The notes below the pieces were generated by a model. It was not told the DNA's origin. It did not search any database and saw only the letters and a list, made by a program, of their open reading frames with translations. Positions 43,648 through 55,141 of a DNA stretch of 64,000 nucleotides are shown one piece after another. Each line of letters begins with the position of its first letter. Within the stretch, counting starts at the first letter, position 1. The stretch is from Rhabditophanes sp. KR3021. Taxonomy: Eukaryota > Nematoda > Chromadorea > Rhabditida > Alloionematidae. Location of the stretch: contig CAUJLY010000001.1 of assembly GCA_963281155.1 (NCBI GenBank), positions 7,998,001 through 8,062,000 on the forward strand, written 5' to 3'. The position numbers and the translations under genes were made by a program.

Positions 43648-44970
43648 CTATATATTGAGTACAGTCGAAAAATAATTTAAAGCATAAGTAATCCCAATAG
43701 TTAAAATCAAGATGACTGGAATAATAAGCTCATTTGCTGGTAATAACAACAAAATGCGTCCTGTATAGGAAGCAACATTAATCCTTTGAATCATTGAATT
43801 GGCTGTAATGTGCATATCCGAATTGAAAGGAGACCAAATATTTGAGCAGAATAAAATTGTATTGCCATCTTCAATAACATTTGCATGGACTTTTGAGATT
43901 GGTGTAAGAAGACAGATGATGATGAAGACTGATAAATAAACCGGCAATTGAAATTCTATTTTTTCCAAAAGACTCGATTCTTCGTTGAAAGCACCTAATA
44001 AGGATATACTTACAGCTATAATTATTGAGGATTTGACAATTATTACATTTGTGTACTTCTCTAAATTTAGATTTGTTAGAGAAATTAATTCCATTAACTT
44101 TGTATTTCGAGCTGATAAAGAGAGTATATTTTGATAAATCTTTTCATTGCAATAATCTTCATTTAATAGATTTTTCATTTGTTTTGACAAGTTATCTGAT
44201 TCACCTTCAATCGCCCAATACAAGCTCATGTAAATAGTTAGAAAATAAAACGTCAGGAAGTTTGCTAAAGCTGTTATCAAGCAATCAACAAAATAAAATG
44301 ATTTTTGGGAAAAGATTGAAGTTCTAAAGAAATGTCCTTTTTCAATATTTGCAGAATACTCCAAATAATTAGAAACACTCGTCACTATCCCACAGCTTGT
44401 TAACAAAACAAACAAAGCTGCTACCTTGATGCACTGATATTTTTTGGACGTATTTATAATCTTGCCATTATTCAAGTCCATCTTTCTGTACGCTGCAAAC
44501 TTGGTAATAAAGGTAGTGAAAAATGATCGTCTAACCAAAATTAGAGTCATCACAATTCCTACAATTGCCGTTACTTTCCAAGCATTATAAAAATATCCAT
44601 GTGAACCAAGTTTTGACAATTTCTAACAAACAATATTTAATCACATATTTACGTAACATTTTAAACTTACCAAATAATCTTTGGTACTCTTTAGCATAAA
44701 CAAAACCGACACCAATAAACATGCTAAACTAGCAACAATCAAACAAAAAAACACGACCTTCTTAAGTAGGCTTTGTTTAATTTGTACCAATGAATGATTT
44801 AAATCAAATTTAAGATAAGGTAATTGAAGTATCTTGATAATAGGATAAATAGGAAAAAATATTTCCCTGCAGACAAAATTTAGGTCGTCAATTTTGGTGG
44901 AGTATGAAGATGAAGCTGATATTAAGCATTCATTCTTTTGTCTATTTAGGGGTTCGTTTTCTTGATTCAT
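43648..44970 (-). CDS. Gustatory-receptor-like seven-helix protein (Gr/gur family)
   Basis: Exons 44970-44671 and 44622-43648 (48-bp intron, in phase) give 424 residues. An N-terminal cytosolic stretch is followed by about seven hydrophobic helices, for example VVFFCLIVASLACLLVSVLF, VTAIVGIVMTLILV, CIKVAALFVLLTSCGIVT and LITALANFLTFYFLTIYMSL. The last helix carries GITYALNYFSTVLN, the short TY-containing C-terminal signature of the arthropod and nematode Gr superfamily. These receptors have inverted topology (N-terminus inside) and may sense taste, light or CO2. Which of the nematode gur, egl-47 or lite-1 groups it belongs to is not clear. Confidence 0.7.
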
Positions 44971-46319
44971 CTTGACAAGTCACTTTGCTAAATCAAATAA
45001 ATAGATTTTCTATAAAAACAAACATAAATTGAGTGTAAAGAAAAATAATTTAAAAATACAACAATCTTACAAAGGGGAGTATTGAATAAATTGAGATGAC
45101 TAAAAATATTTCGATAATTGTAAATGCACTAACCTTATCAACTATTAATATTTTTTGTCAGGATTATTAATATGCATGACACATCATTTATTGTCCATCG
45201 CTTTCTCTGTAGATAGATACCTACTTGTGAAAGTGTGTCCCGATTATTTAAATTGTTGTCATTTTTTAATTATTTATGTATGTGCATTCAAATTAAACAC
45301 TCACGTAATTAGTTTTTTGGTTCTTAAATAGAAGGTACATTAAAAGTATATTTTACCGATGTAATATCATTTATTATATAATTAAAAACAGTGGGAATGT
45401 ATTGTTGTGAACTGGAGATAGATGAATTATTATGAGGAAGTATTGTAAATGAAGGTAAAGTAAATTGCACAAATTTATAGCTATTTTTTAACAACAGACG
45501 CTTATTTGTTTGTAGTATGACATTGAATCTGGGGACAATTTTAAGTGTCTACATTTATTCAACTGGAACGTGGCAACACCAAAACTAAAGGTTAATAAAT
45601 TCGAAAATGGCAAGAAGTTGTTGGCGTGCCCTGGAAAATTAATTAAACTACATACTACATCTACACAATTTCAAATAATATTTTCATTTCCCCAAATTTA
45701 TTTTTAAACCTCTATAAAAATGGAAAGTAATGAATGAAGTCATAATTAAGTTGGCGTTGCATAAAATTTATCATACACTCACATGTCAAGTAAAATCTTT
45801 CACACAATTTCGGCACACGAATAACTCATTAATTTGATACAATTAGGAACAGGTGAATAAATAAATAATTCTTAATGAGAAAGGTTAAAGTTAATGATAT
45901 GACCAAAATCAAGTTTCAGCCAAATAGACAGACGACATTTTTCATTCCAATTACACTAACTAAGACAAATTACTTTTTCTCAAAAAACAAACCTTTCTCC
46001 CATTTATTTTATACAAATATAGCAACTATAATGCTTTCGTTTGATTCACTCTTCTCCACACCACCGTCATTTTTTCTTTCATTTTATTTTAACTATATTT
46101 ATTGTCACTAGCACAACAACATAAAGCAAATATATTTTAATAAAATTTAAATTAGATATATAAACAAAAAGGTAATTTAAGGCTTATTATACAGGTTTTT
46201 GCCCTTCATAAAAAAAGGTTCGACTGGTGCTTTAGAAGATTATATAAATAGATGGGGAAATAGTTTTCAATTTTTGGTTAACATTTCTTCTTGAAGCAAG
46301 AGTTGATTACATTGTTAAG
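44971..46319. other. Intergenic, no supported gene
   Basis: AT-rich. A 78-codon frame (45875-46111 plus) is of simple composition and is not accepted. The right part is the likely promoter of the transporter gene. Confidence 0.5.
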
Positions 46320-47473
46320 ATGGCGTCTGTTCAGGAAAGTAAGAAAAATATTGATATAGATGGTGGGTGGAAAGATAGCTTTATTAAGAATTTATGTAAG
46401 TTTACTTGATATTATTCGACTTACCAATACTTTTAGTAACCCCAAAAGCATTATCACTTATATTTTTCGTGTTCTATGGAACATTTTCCGTTTGCATGCT
46501 CAGATTCGTCCGATTTCGAGATGTGCCAGTCATGTACACAGCTGCTTCAGCATTATTCATTGGTGAAATAGTGAAAGGAACTTTCTCAATCTACTTTCTC
46601 ATTCTTCAAACAAAATCCCTGACCGCAACAGCCCAAACTCTTTACACCGAAACTTTCATAAACTACACCGAATGCATCAAATCAACTATCCCAGCACTTT
46701 GCTACGTCCTGCAAAATTTACTTTACTATTACGCTATCTCCTACCTTGATGCTACTCTTCTCCTGGTCACAGAACAAATACGTATCCTAACAACAGCTTG
46801 TTTTGCAACCACAATTCTCCATAAAAAGCTGTCTAACATTCAATGGATGTCAATGGTTGTTTTGATCATTGGAATTATCTTTATGCAATGGCAGGCCAGC
46901 GAAGGAGCTGCGAAAAGTGAAGAAGTTACTAATGGGACGGATGTAGTTACCACTACCCATTATTATCCTATACCAAATCCATTGAAAATATCACCTACCA
47001 TCATAGGGTTGATTATGGTGTTGATTGGATCCGTGTTATCTGGTTTCACGGGTATATATCTTGAAAAAATGTACAAAGATAATTTGATGTCGGTATGGGT
47101 AAGAAATCTCCACCTTGCAATGTTTTCAATACCGATGTTGGTGGTAGCTGCTTTAATTACTGATTTTAAACAAATTATGGCCGGTGGTTTTTTTAATGGA
47201 TTTGATTATTGGGTGTTAACTGTTTCAGTTGTATTTGGCATCCATGGAATTTTAATTGCCTTGATTCTCAAATATGCTTCCACTATTCTTAAATGCTTTG
47301 CAACGGGCTTCGTGATAGCTTTGACAACAATAGTTTCAATCTTTTTGTTCGACAAACATATTTCATATTTGTTTGTTATTGGTACATGTATTGTATTGAG
47401 TTCAGTCTTTCTGTACTCCAACTTTCCATACATTCAACCTAAGCAGAAGGGGGAGAATATAAGTGGTGTGTGA
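46320..47473 (+). CDS. Nucleotide-sugar transporter, SLC35A (UDP-galactose/UDP-GlcNAc) type
   Basis: Exons 46320-46395 and 46437-47473 (41-bp intron) give 370 residues with about ten helices. Family features: VPVMYTAASALFIGEIVKG near the start, IPALCYVLQNLLYYYAISYLDA, and the later LSGFTGIYLEKMYKD with WVRNLHLAMFSIP, typical of UDP-sugar and CMP-sialic-acid transporters. It exchanges nucleotide sugars for nucleoside monophosphate across Golgi membranes for glycan synthesis. C. elegans has several such genes affecting glycocalyx and surface coat. A hydrophilic insert between helices 4 and 5 (ASEGAAKSEEVTNGTDV) is lumenal or cytosolic, not conserved. Substrate cannot be told from sequence. Confidence 0.9.
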
Positions 47474-48976
47474 TGATTTTTATAAATTAATGTGTAAAAT
47501 AAAAAATCATTTTTAATAATAAACCTGTTAATTAGACGTTCTTGATAGTCAATTGTTTTAGGAAAGTTATTTGGGATTTAAGTTGGTTGATGAATGTGTT
47601 TTTGATTGCTTATTAATGGTATTTTTGATTATATATTAGTGATTTTGTTGATCATTCTTATCGTTGGGTTGAGTTTAAATAATCATAATTTGGAATGTTC
47701 AAAGTGAAACACACCAGTTCCAACATCGAAAAGACCGACTAGAATGCTTAATATTACGAGTAATATAATTAACCATTCTCATTTAGCACTTCCTAACATA
47801 AAAATGGATATTCAAACTACTTTTATGTACACACAATGTTTTACTAAAATATGTTGATGTAATGTATGTAATCATAATGGATAAGAGCAAATTTCAATAG
47901 CTTTTGAGATTTTAAAAGATATGAGCTTATACTTTTTTAATCAATCACTTTTAAATAAACGAAGTATTTGTAGATTTGACGACATCTTCAAATAGCGAAA
48001 TGTATCTAATGAACCCATGCTTACACATTTACTAGTGACATTTGATTTATTTTAGTCTATCCAAAAATATGGATGATATTCCCGAGCAACTATAATTAAC
48101 CCCCGCACTTAGAACCGCCTTTAATGCTCCTAATCATTTAAACGTACATTCTATGTAGAACATCGGGATAATTAATTGAGAAGTTCTTTCAAAAGCTTAT
48201 TTATTTAATTCTAATTGAATGAAAGGCCATTCTGTTGAAAATCATCATAGTTTTTATGAGATAATTAGGAAAAGATGTCAAAAATTATTATTCCTCCAGA
48301 GATACAAATAGCGGAGACAAATTACCATCATTTTCTGTATTATTCCAAATGGTGAAATAATTGTTGGTAAGAAATGGAAAACTGATCTGAATTGTCATTT
48401 TCGATTAAATATAACTCGTAATATTGGTACTTGTTAAAGACAATAAAATGTATGAATCTTTATATTTTAATAATCCATTATGATGTACATTTCAATTTTC
48501 CAACTTGCGTAAGCTCACTTTAAAGATAGTATTTTTAAAGTGGTAGTGAATAAACAATGTATAGCATTCCAAGGCGATGTCTTGTCTTCCTCCTAAGCCA
48601 ACGGAACAAGACAAAATCTGTTTCAACTTAAAGTAAATGTTCACATGCAATTGAAGCACGTTGATAGTATATCATTTGCATCATGAATCAAGCCAATGAA
48701 AGTGTTAATATTATCGGTATATCTTTTGATCGTTTTAAAATATGAATCTGAAACTAGTAATGTTGAAAGAGATATTCAAAGGTGCTTATGATAACACATT
48801 GATTATCCTTCCTGGATTAAAAGCCAAACTGGTCATTTAGTAGTACAAATTAACAAGTTCATTTTCACCTTGCTCTTTTTTAATACACTTTATTCCAATC
48901 AAATGATCTTGAAAAGAATAATATTTGCGCATTAAATATATCTACTGACAAAGATAGTAACTAATTCACACTAAAC
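47474..48976. other. Intergenic with possible decayed coding pieces
   Basis: Short protein-like stretches on the plus strand, all broken by stops: around 48069-48175 (LTPALRTAFNAPNHLNVHSM after a stop), 48275-48352 (SKIIIPPEIQIAETNYHHF) and 48745-48840 (GAYDNTLIILPGLKAKLVI). They may be fragments of one decayed gene. No intact gene. Confidence 0.35.
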
Positions 48977-49387
48977 ATGGATGTTCCAGCTCAATTTATC
49001 AGCTATATGCTTGGTTCCTACTTAAAGGTAAATTTTCCTGCCAGAGTAGCTGAATTTGCAGCTGAAACTTATGAGGATATTGACAAGAACGAAGTTTATA
49101 AACTGGCCACTGAAGCCATGAATAATCTTAAAAATATTGACTTCAACCGCCCTAAACAAATTTACAAGGAATCAAGAGTAAGTTCTTTATTTACTTTAAA
49201 TAAATAATAATTTTAGGCCGAGGAGACTCGTACCGAGGTTAGAAAAATGGATAGTCAAGTTGAGAACAGTCTAATGGGGAAAATGACTGCACATGACTAT
49301 TTCTTGTATAATTTATCTAAGTCTCTTGAAGAAGAAGTTAAACAACTGGAAAAAGAAGTTGCTGAACTACAAGACCAAACATTTTGA
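48977..49387 (+). CDS. Small coiled-coil protein, unknown
   Basis: Exons 48977-49177 and 49217-49387 (39-bp intron, GTAAGT donor) give 123 residues. The N-terminal half is helical and amphipathic (MDVPAQFISYMLGSYLKVNF); the C-terminal 25 residues form a heptad coiled coil (KSLEEEVKQLEKEVAELQDQ). No signal peptide or membrane helix. I do not recognise the family; a subunit of a small complex is plausible. Confidence 0.65.
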
Positions 49388-50290
49388 TTTATTCGTGGTA
49401 ATACTAATTGGCAACTTTCGTAATTTGAGAGTTTACGTACAATTATTTCTAAATACATTGTCCTTTATTTAATATTTTACACAATAAATACTTATTATTT
49501 GTGATTACAGTTCCTTAATATTATTCCAGTATTGGTGTCACCGTAAAAGACCTTTCGAATTCGACATTGAGTCATTACAAATTGATAAGATGTTTCCTTA
49601 GGCTTTGATATCTTCAGCTTCATTAAACTCAACAACACCTTCAATTGTTTAGTTGTGTCATCAAATATTCCACTGTTCCGTTTATTATTATAGTTATTTG
49701 TCAAGACAAATTGACACGTTCAACTCGAATTAATTGTTTATGCAAATAAAGTTAAATAAATTGGTTTATTCATATTAATTAAAATCTATTTTTTTAAGAA
49801 TGGATAATTATGGAAAAAAGCTTTTACCACTAATGATCCAGGACGTCTTCGATCCAAGTAATAGGATAGCCCGCAGTTGATTCGCTTGTCAATTAGAATG
49901 AGATGACGTCTTTCAACATGATAAAAGTGTATGCGATAGGCCATATAATCAGATTTCATATTAAAGACACATTTTTCACGCCAGCTTGAATAAATTATCA
50001 CCAACTAAATATTTGTAAATGACTGTATACATGCATCCATACATTATTCTGTATGTGTAATAAGTCATATTTAAAGCGGATGCGGCTATAATTTCATTAG
50101 TGTTTGAATCATACTAAACATCGAGGTATGCTCAATGAATTAAAACAACTATATTTACTTATAACATACTTATTTAAAAAATATATATTAATTGGTCCTA
50201 ATTAACTTTCAGCCGCGATTATTGTAATACAATAATAAACCAAGTTACATCTCTTAAAAAATATTATATTATACTGTATTACAGTGACTA

Positions 50291-51069
50291 AATGCTTAAA
50301 TTAACACCTGCTGAAACTGTTGCATTCAAATTTGATGCATACAACCATATATCATGCAGCTACTGATTATGCAACATTGAATAGTATTAGTAAAACTTGT
50401 GGAATATTCTGGGTTTACACTTGCGATATGAATATTTTGAAGCGAGTATTCAATTGCAGTTTGGGGTAATTTAAGCATTAACTTATTTGAATATGATGTA
50501 TTATAGAATATCGGAAATTAATAATGATTCTTACTATTGAAGAAAGAATATTAAAGTTTGAATCTTTGAGTATATTAAAAAATATATATGTTCAAAAGTC
50601 CTTTTTGTAGTAACATTGTCAAATACGAAATAGAATCTATTGAAGTCACTATTTCTGTCATTAATCTCTGTTTCGAACACTTATTTTTCAGTTTACGTTC
50701 CTTTGAATTGATTATTTTAGTTTTAGCATTACTATAATATACTTGGTTCAATTAAATCAACATCGGTTAAAATAATTAGTTCTTATGATGTAGGATATTT
50801 CAATAAACCCATGTCACAATGACAAATATAATAAAACTTTCCCAATTTACAAGGAGTCCAAACAAAATCTACTGGTAAAATTATGAATTTTAACAATCAC
50901 GAAACAGATACAAATTTTTAATTGAGCTGTGTAATAGAAGCCCGCAAATCTGCTTATCTTTTTCCCTGTATTTAAAATAACTGAAACGTTTAAATGGTTA
51001 TTGGAAGATATTAACAAGAATAATAAAATGGCACTAAAATCAACTAAAGACGAAGTTATATTAGTATAA
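50291..51069 (+). pseudogene. Decayed multi-piece coding remnant
   Basis: Pieces in changing frames on one strand: MLKLTPAETVAFKFDAYNH (50293-50349), then another frame HTTIYHAATDYATLNSISKT to 50469, then INPCHNDKYNKTFPIYKESK near 50800, and KITETFKWLLEDINKNNKMA near 50977-51069. Each ends in a stop or shifts frame. Likely an old pseudogene; family unknown. Confidence 0.35.
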
Positions 51070-51767
51070 TAAATCAGTTATCTCGTTGCTTGTCCTTTAC
51101 CCACGTATCTCCATCCCATTCACCTATCGACCTTATGATGGTTCGAGGACAAATGTATATTTAAGTTTTTTGAGTAATATCATAATTTACTTACTTAAAT
51201 ATAAATCCGGATTCCAATACATATTCCTAACTCTTTATGCTAAGAAAAAATTTCAATTGAAGTGTTAGATAAATTTGCAAAATAGTACATGAGTGATGGT
51301 ATTATCTCTCTTTAATAGTAATTGCTTTCACTGAAATCACGTAGACTCCCAAACAAAAACTTGTTAAAAACGTAATGAAACAATGTGATGAATTGTTCCA
51401 ATTTTAATCCAACAATTTTTAACCTAAAAAGTAATGTTTGTAAATAATAACTAGCTCTATCGCTTCCCCATGGTATTATTATATTCATCATACTTAATTC
51501 ACGCCAGCTATACTGATAAATGAGAGATCATTTAAAAACGATCTGTATACAAATGTTTCAGTATCTTATGTGACAAGTTAATTAGACACACGATAATGCT
51601 GATATTCTAAACACTCTAGTAAGATATGGTATGTCTGTAAACAATTTATATGATATTGCATGTATAAACAATAAATGGCAATAAACGTTTGAAACACTTG
51701 CTTTTAAGAAGTTTTGTATGCAGTATATGTCAAATGTTCAATAGGTATTTTACTAAACATTCGTTAT

Positions 51768-52065
51768 TTTTTTTATTCTAAAAAAGAATCAGATGCTGTA
51801 TGCATACAATGTAATACATCTTTATAAGGTTCTTCTGGTAGAGCCAATTCCAAAATGTTTCTCATTGCAATGCTAAGTTTTTGGTCAATAGAAACCATTT
51901 TAACGAGGTACTTTCAATTTGTCTTTGTAGAAAAGATGACCATCCAAAGTATTACCTATAAATAGTGTTCCAATAATGAGTCTTGAAACGATCTTCTGTC
52001 AGCCTATTGCGTGATGATACATTTTGACTTGGGGGTTCATCGAGACCATTAACACAAATTCCTGT
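51768..52065 (-). pseudogene. Decayed coding remnant
   Basis: After a TTAAACAG acceptor (about 52066-52073) the minus strand reads GLDEPPSQNVSSRNRLTEDR in one frame, then GNTLDGHLFYKDKLKVPR to a stop in another. Another frame then takes over with MVSIDQKLSIAMRNILELAL and ends at 51773. Protein-like texture with frame changes; unknown family. Confidence 0.35.
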
Positions 52066-52158
52066 TTAATTTGTGGGTTACAACATCCGAAGCGACAACT
52101 GAAGGGTAAAAAACGGTAAGTTAATGCATAATTTTGATTGATAATTATTTTTTTAGAT

Positions 52159-52776
52159 ATGAGTAATCAGGATAATTTTGTGATTTATTACACCGATGAT
52201 GCGTTAAAAAGTGAAAACGAGGGACGTTCCAGGGAGAAATGGCAGACAAATGTGGACAATTGTGGAAAGATAGTCGAAGTCGTTATGAGCAGGGAAGAGG
52301 AAGAGGAAAGGATCACGCTTAAAGAAACTCTCGATGAACTGAACGTGGTAATCAAAGTCTTGAAGGCGGAAATTGAGGGTAGCAAGATAAATAGCAAAGC
52401 GATCGGGGAGCTCATGGGTAAGTTAAAGGAAATGATGGCAGTTAAAGTGGGGAAATTGGAACAACACGCTCAGTTTTGCGCGAGGTATGGCATTGTGAAT
52501 AACTACACATACAAAGAGAGGCCAAATTTCGCCTTTGCAATGGGATTTCTTGGAAACTCTGTGCCATCTTTGAAGGAGCCGTCAGATGAAGGTGAAGTTG
52601 ATCAGCTCATTCCAGCGGGGGGACAAGAAAAAAAGCCTCGCTTCATTGAGACTATCTCCCTTGAGCCATCGATTCCAAAGGCGTCAAAATATGACAAAAG
52701 ATCTAATACTGCTCTGGTATCTCAAATCGCCGATTTACTCAAAACTGCTTCTGATCCAAACTCGAGAAGTAACTAA
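52159..52776 (+). CDS. Coiled-coil protein, unknown
   Basis: Single exon, 205 residues, from the ATG at 52159 two bases after TTTTTTAG, a likely trans-splice acceptor. Residues 45-105 are a charged helix suited to a coiled coil (REEEEERITLKETLDELNVV). The C-terminal half is polar and Pro/Ser-containing, with RFIETISLEPSIPKASKYDK. Its base composition is less AT-rich than the flanks, as for a real gene. Family not recognised. Confidence 0.65.
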   Translation: MSNQDNFVIYYTDDALKSENEGRSREKWQTNVDNCGKIVEVVMSREEEEERITLKETLDELNVVIKVLKAEIEGSKINSKAIGELMGKLKEMMAVKVGKLEQHAQFCARYGIVNNYTYKERPNFAFAMGFLGNSVPSLKEPSDEGEVDQLIPAGGQEKKPRFIETISLEPSIPKASKYDKRSNTALVSQIADLLKTASDPNSRSN

Positions 52777-53405
52777 TTTCGAAACTATTTATATCATGTT
52801 CTTTTAATTATCCTATTTTATTTAATAAATGTTTTTAAACAACTTAGCGTCAATTTATTGTTTCTTCTCTTTTGTTAAATTGTTCCTCGGACCGAGTTGA
52901 TCTCACTAAGATGCCCTATGGCAGTATGTAGAGACGACATAAGGGAATAAGGATAACTGAGTTTATTGTACAAAATAGCATATTTATATAATAAACAAGG
53001 GTCGAAAAATATACACAGTATTTAGATAATAAATGTAGATGTAATGGTAATATGCATATTCTTGTTAACATAACTAAATTACAAATTTGTATTAGAAATA
53101 TAAGACCAACTACTTTGTTGATTTTTGAAAACTTTGGTCAAAAACGGCAAAAGCAACTGTGATTATTAATTTTAATAAGTGTGTGTTGTTATAAATCATT
53201 ATTTAAAAAGAAATTATATTGTAATATTTATTATACAACAATAAACTGCTTAAAAATAGGTCGAATAATATAAAAAAATGAGATATCACTGAATTTATTT
53301 AAAATTAGTCATAATTAATAGAAAATAAATATTTAACAGGACTTCAGTTGATAGCCCATAAATTCATTTTCAAGCCTCCTGTATTCCGTTCCCTTTTATC
53401 CTTAG
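52777..53405. other. Convergent spacer
   Basis: AT-rich 3-prime flanks with AATAAA (near 52822). Nothing else seen. Confidence 0.5.
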
Positions 53406-54710
53406 TTAGTGATCAATGCTACTATTTTTAGTGTTTTGAATCAATGCGTGATAGTACCCGATCAGCTCATCGAAAGACTCGAATGGGTAGGAGTTGCCAA
53501 ACTTGCTTTTTAAGATAAAAAACTTCTTGCAAGTCTTTTCAGTTCCATCATAGTCCCTATTTCGTTTTCTGAGGATTCGGAAGTGGATGATTTTGTTAGA
53601 GGCAGAGTGGTAGGCCAAATACATCTTGAGTTTGCGGGAGGGTTTGGCAAGGGGGGCGGTCTTGTTGGACGGAGTCTTGTGGTAGGTTCTGTAGGAGAAA
53701 GGTTCACTCAAGATAGAGTCCACTTCTTTTTTGGTCTTTTTTCCTAAGTAACTTTCAGTGGCTAAAGCTTTATTTGATTTGGGGATTTGTTGTTCACACC
53801 TTAACCCAGTCAAATTTATGTGCTCGATGGATGTTGTGGTGTTGTCAGAACCACTTTCGACCATACACTCTCCTTTTGCAAAACCGTACCGACTTTTCTT
53901 GGGGTCAGTGTTCTTTTCAGTGACATATTTTTCAGAAGTAGGAAAACCAACTTCTGTTTTGTCCTCACCAACAATCTTTTTACTAGTAGCAACCTTAATA
54001 GTTCCTTTATTGAAACTGTCCTTCTTAGAATGTTGAGTAGACTCAAGATCAGGTTGATAAGTCGAAGTACTAAATGCAAGTCCACTATTTTCCATCAAAG
54101 TTTCATCAGTACAATATTTTGAAGTTTCAATAGTCGGGGAAGAAAACCCACGAGCAATTTTCTTTAACTGTTCGTCTTCAATGAAGTCTTTCAAAATTTC
54201 ATCAGCTGGAAGGAAACGGTAGTAGTCAGACAGCTTTTGAATGGATCTGAAAACGCGTCCGTATTTGAAAGTTCCAAGAGCATACAATTCACACTCATCA
54301 TTTTTGCCATTCGAGTAGAATCGTTTTTTGATAGGAATATGCACATATTCCTGACAATTAGCCCTCACAATCGCGCAAAGTCCCAAAGTGACACTTAGAT
54401 CCTTTAAGGTTTTTGGTGATCTTGATTGAAGGTGGTAGAGGTAGAAGTGTCCATCTCCGACGCGTAACTCAGCTTCTTGTTTCTTAAAAACACCCAGATA
54501 CATGACATCTCTATAGGATAGAGGTTCGAAGGAAATGTCAGAGGTATATTCCGTGCCGATTCCACGTGCAGGTCTTTTTCGGTTGCTTTTGACTTTTGAC
54601 ATAAGTTGTTTGGGATGAGCAAGCTCCATCTTGTTGGTCAAAGAAAATGGTTTGATAGTGCGAGAACGTATTTTGATTGAATCCATTGTCAAAGGTGGAA
54701 TTCCTTTCAA
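53406..54710 (-). CDS. Protein with two SH2-like domains lacking the phosphotyrosine arginine
   Basis: Single exon, 434 residues. Residues 62-166 follow SH2 order: EPLSYRDVMYLG, an AEL helix start, strand B GHFYLYHL, LSVTL, the HIPI strand and the closing FRSIQKLSDYY (compare F-x-S-L-x-x-L-V-x-Y-Y). The FLVR arginine that binds phosphate is Tyr92 here. Residues about 325-427 repeat the plan (EPFSYRTYH, KMYLAYHS, FESFDELIGYYH), again without the arginine. Between them is a Ser/Thr/Lys-rich linker. The SH2 call rests on pattern, not on a search. If right, this is a double SH2-fold protein that probably does not bind phosphotyrosine in the normal way. Confidence 0.55.
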   Translation of the reverse strand: MKGIPPLTMDSIKIRSRTIKPFSLTNKMELAHPKQLMSKVKSNRKRPARGIGTEYTSDISFEPLSYRDVMYLGVFKKQEAELRVGDGHFYLYHLQSRSPKTLKDLSVTLGLCAIVRANCQEYVHIPIKKRFYSNGKNDECELYALGTFKYGRVFRSIQKLSDYYRFLPADEILKDFIEDEQLKKIARGFSSPTIETSKYCTDETLMENSGLAFSTSTYQPDLESTQHSKKDSFNKGTIKVATSKKIVGEDKTEVGFPTSEKYVTEKNTDPKKSRYGFAKGECMVESGSDNTTTSIEHINLTGLRCEQQIPKSNKALATESYLGKKTKKEVDSILSEPFSYRTYHKTPSNKTAPLAKPSRKLKMYLAYHSASNKIIHFRILRKRNRDYDGTEKTCKKFFILKSKFGNSYPFESFDELIGYYHALIQNTKNSSIDH

Positions 54711-55141
54711 AAATGGAGTCTTTATATCTGTCTAGATGGTTTTCAAATTTGAATTTAGTAGATTTAAATCTTGTGTAATGACTTTATTCAAATTACATAC
54801 GTGTTTGATTTAATCTACCTTATTAATTACACACAAACTCTAAATATTAATAACTTATTTTATTATTTATTATTATTACAATAATTGAAACAAAATTCAA
54901 TAAAAATGGTGTGAATCATTTATCAGTTATTGATACTTAATTAAGTAGATAGATTTTAGTTATTCAATTTTTTATTATTTCCTAATTGCGTTTTTGTTAT
55001 TTGTAAGACTCATAATGTTATTTAACTTTGTAAGTTGGTTTAGCAGAATTGTTTACTCGAGAAAAAAGTTTTTTAAACTATCTTATAAATATAGAATAAT
55101 TTTATTGTTTTTCGTTAATAATTCAAATTTAATATAATTGT
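54711..55141. other. Spacer between two minus-strand genes
   Basis: AT-rich, 431 bp, includes the CTP synthase 3-prime flank and the SH2-like gene promoter. No feature recognised. Confidence 0.5.

Larger units (their letters stand above)
49388..52158. other. 2.8-kb region with decayed coding sequence
   Basis: No intact gene. Plus-strand remnants lie at 50291-51069 and minus-strand remnants at 51768-52065 (listed separately). The remainder is AT-rich. Confidence 0.45.

Noticed and set aside
45875..46111. 78-codon frame upstream of the nucleotide-sugar transporter
   Set aside because: Asn/Thr/Phe-rich AT-driven composition, no homology that I recognise.
49786..50004. Minus-strand 72-codon frame
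   Set aside because: Starts and ends within AT-rich DNA, no splice signals; a chance open frame is likelier.
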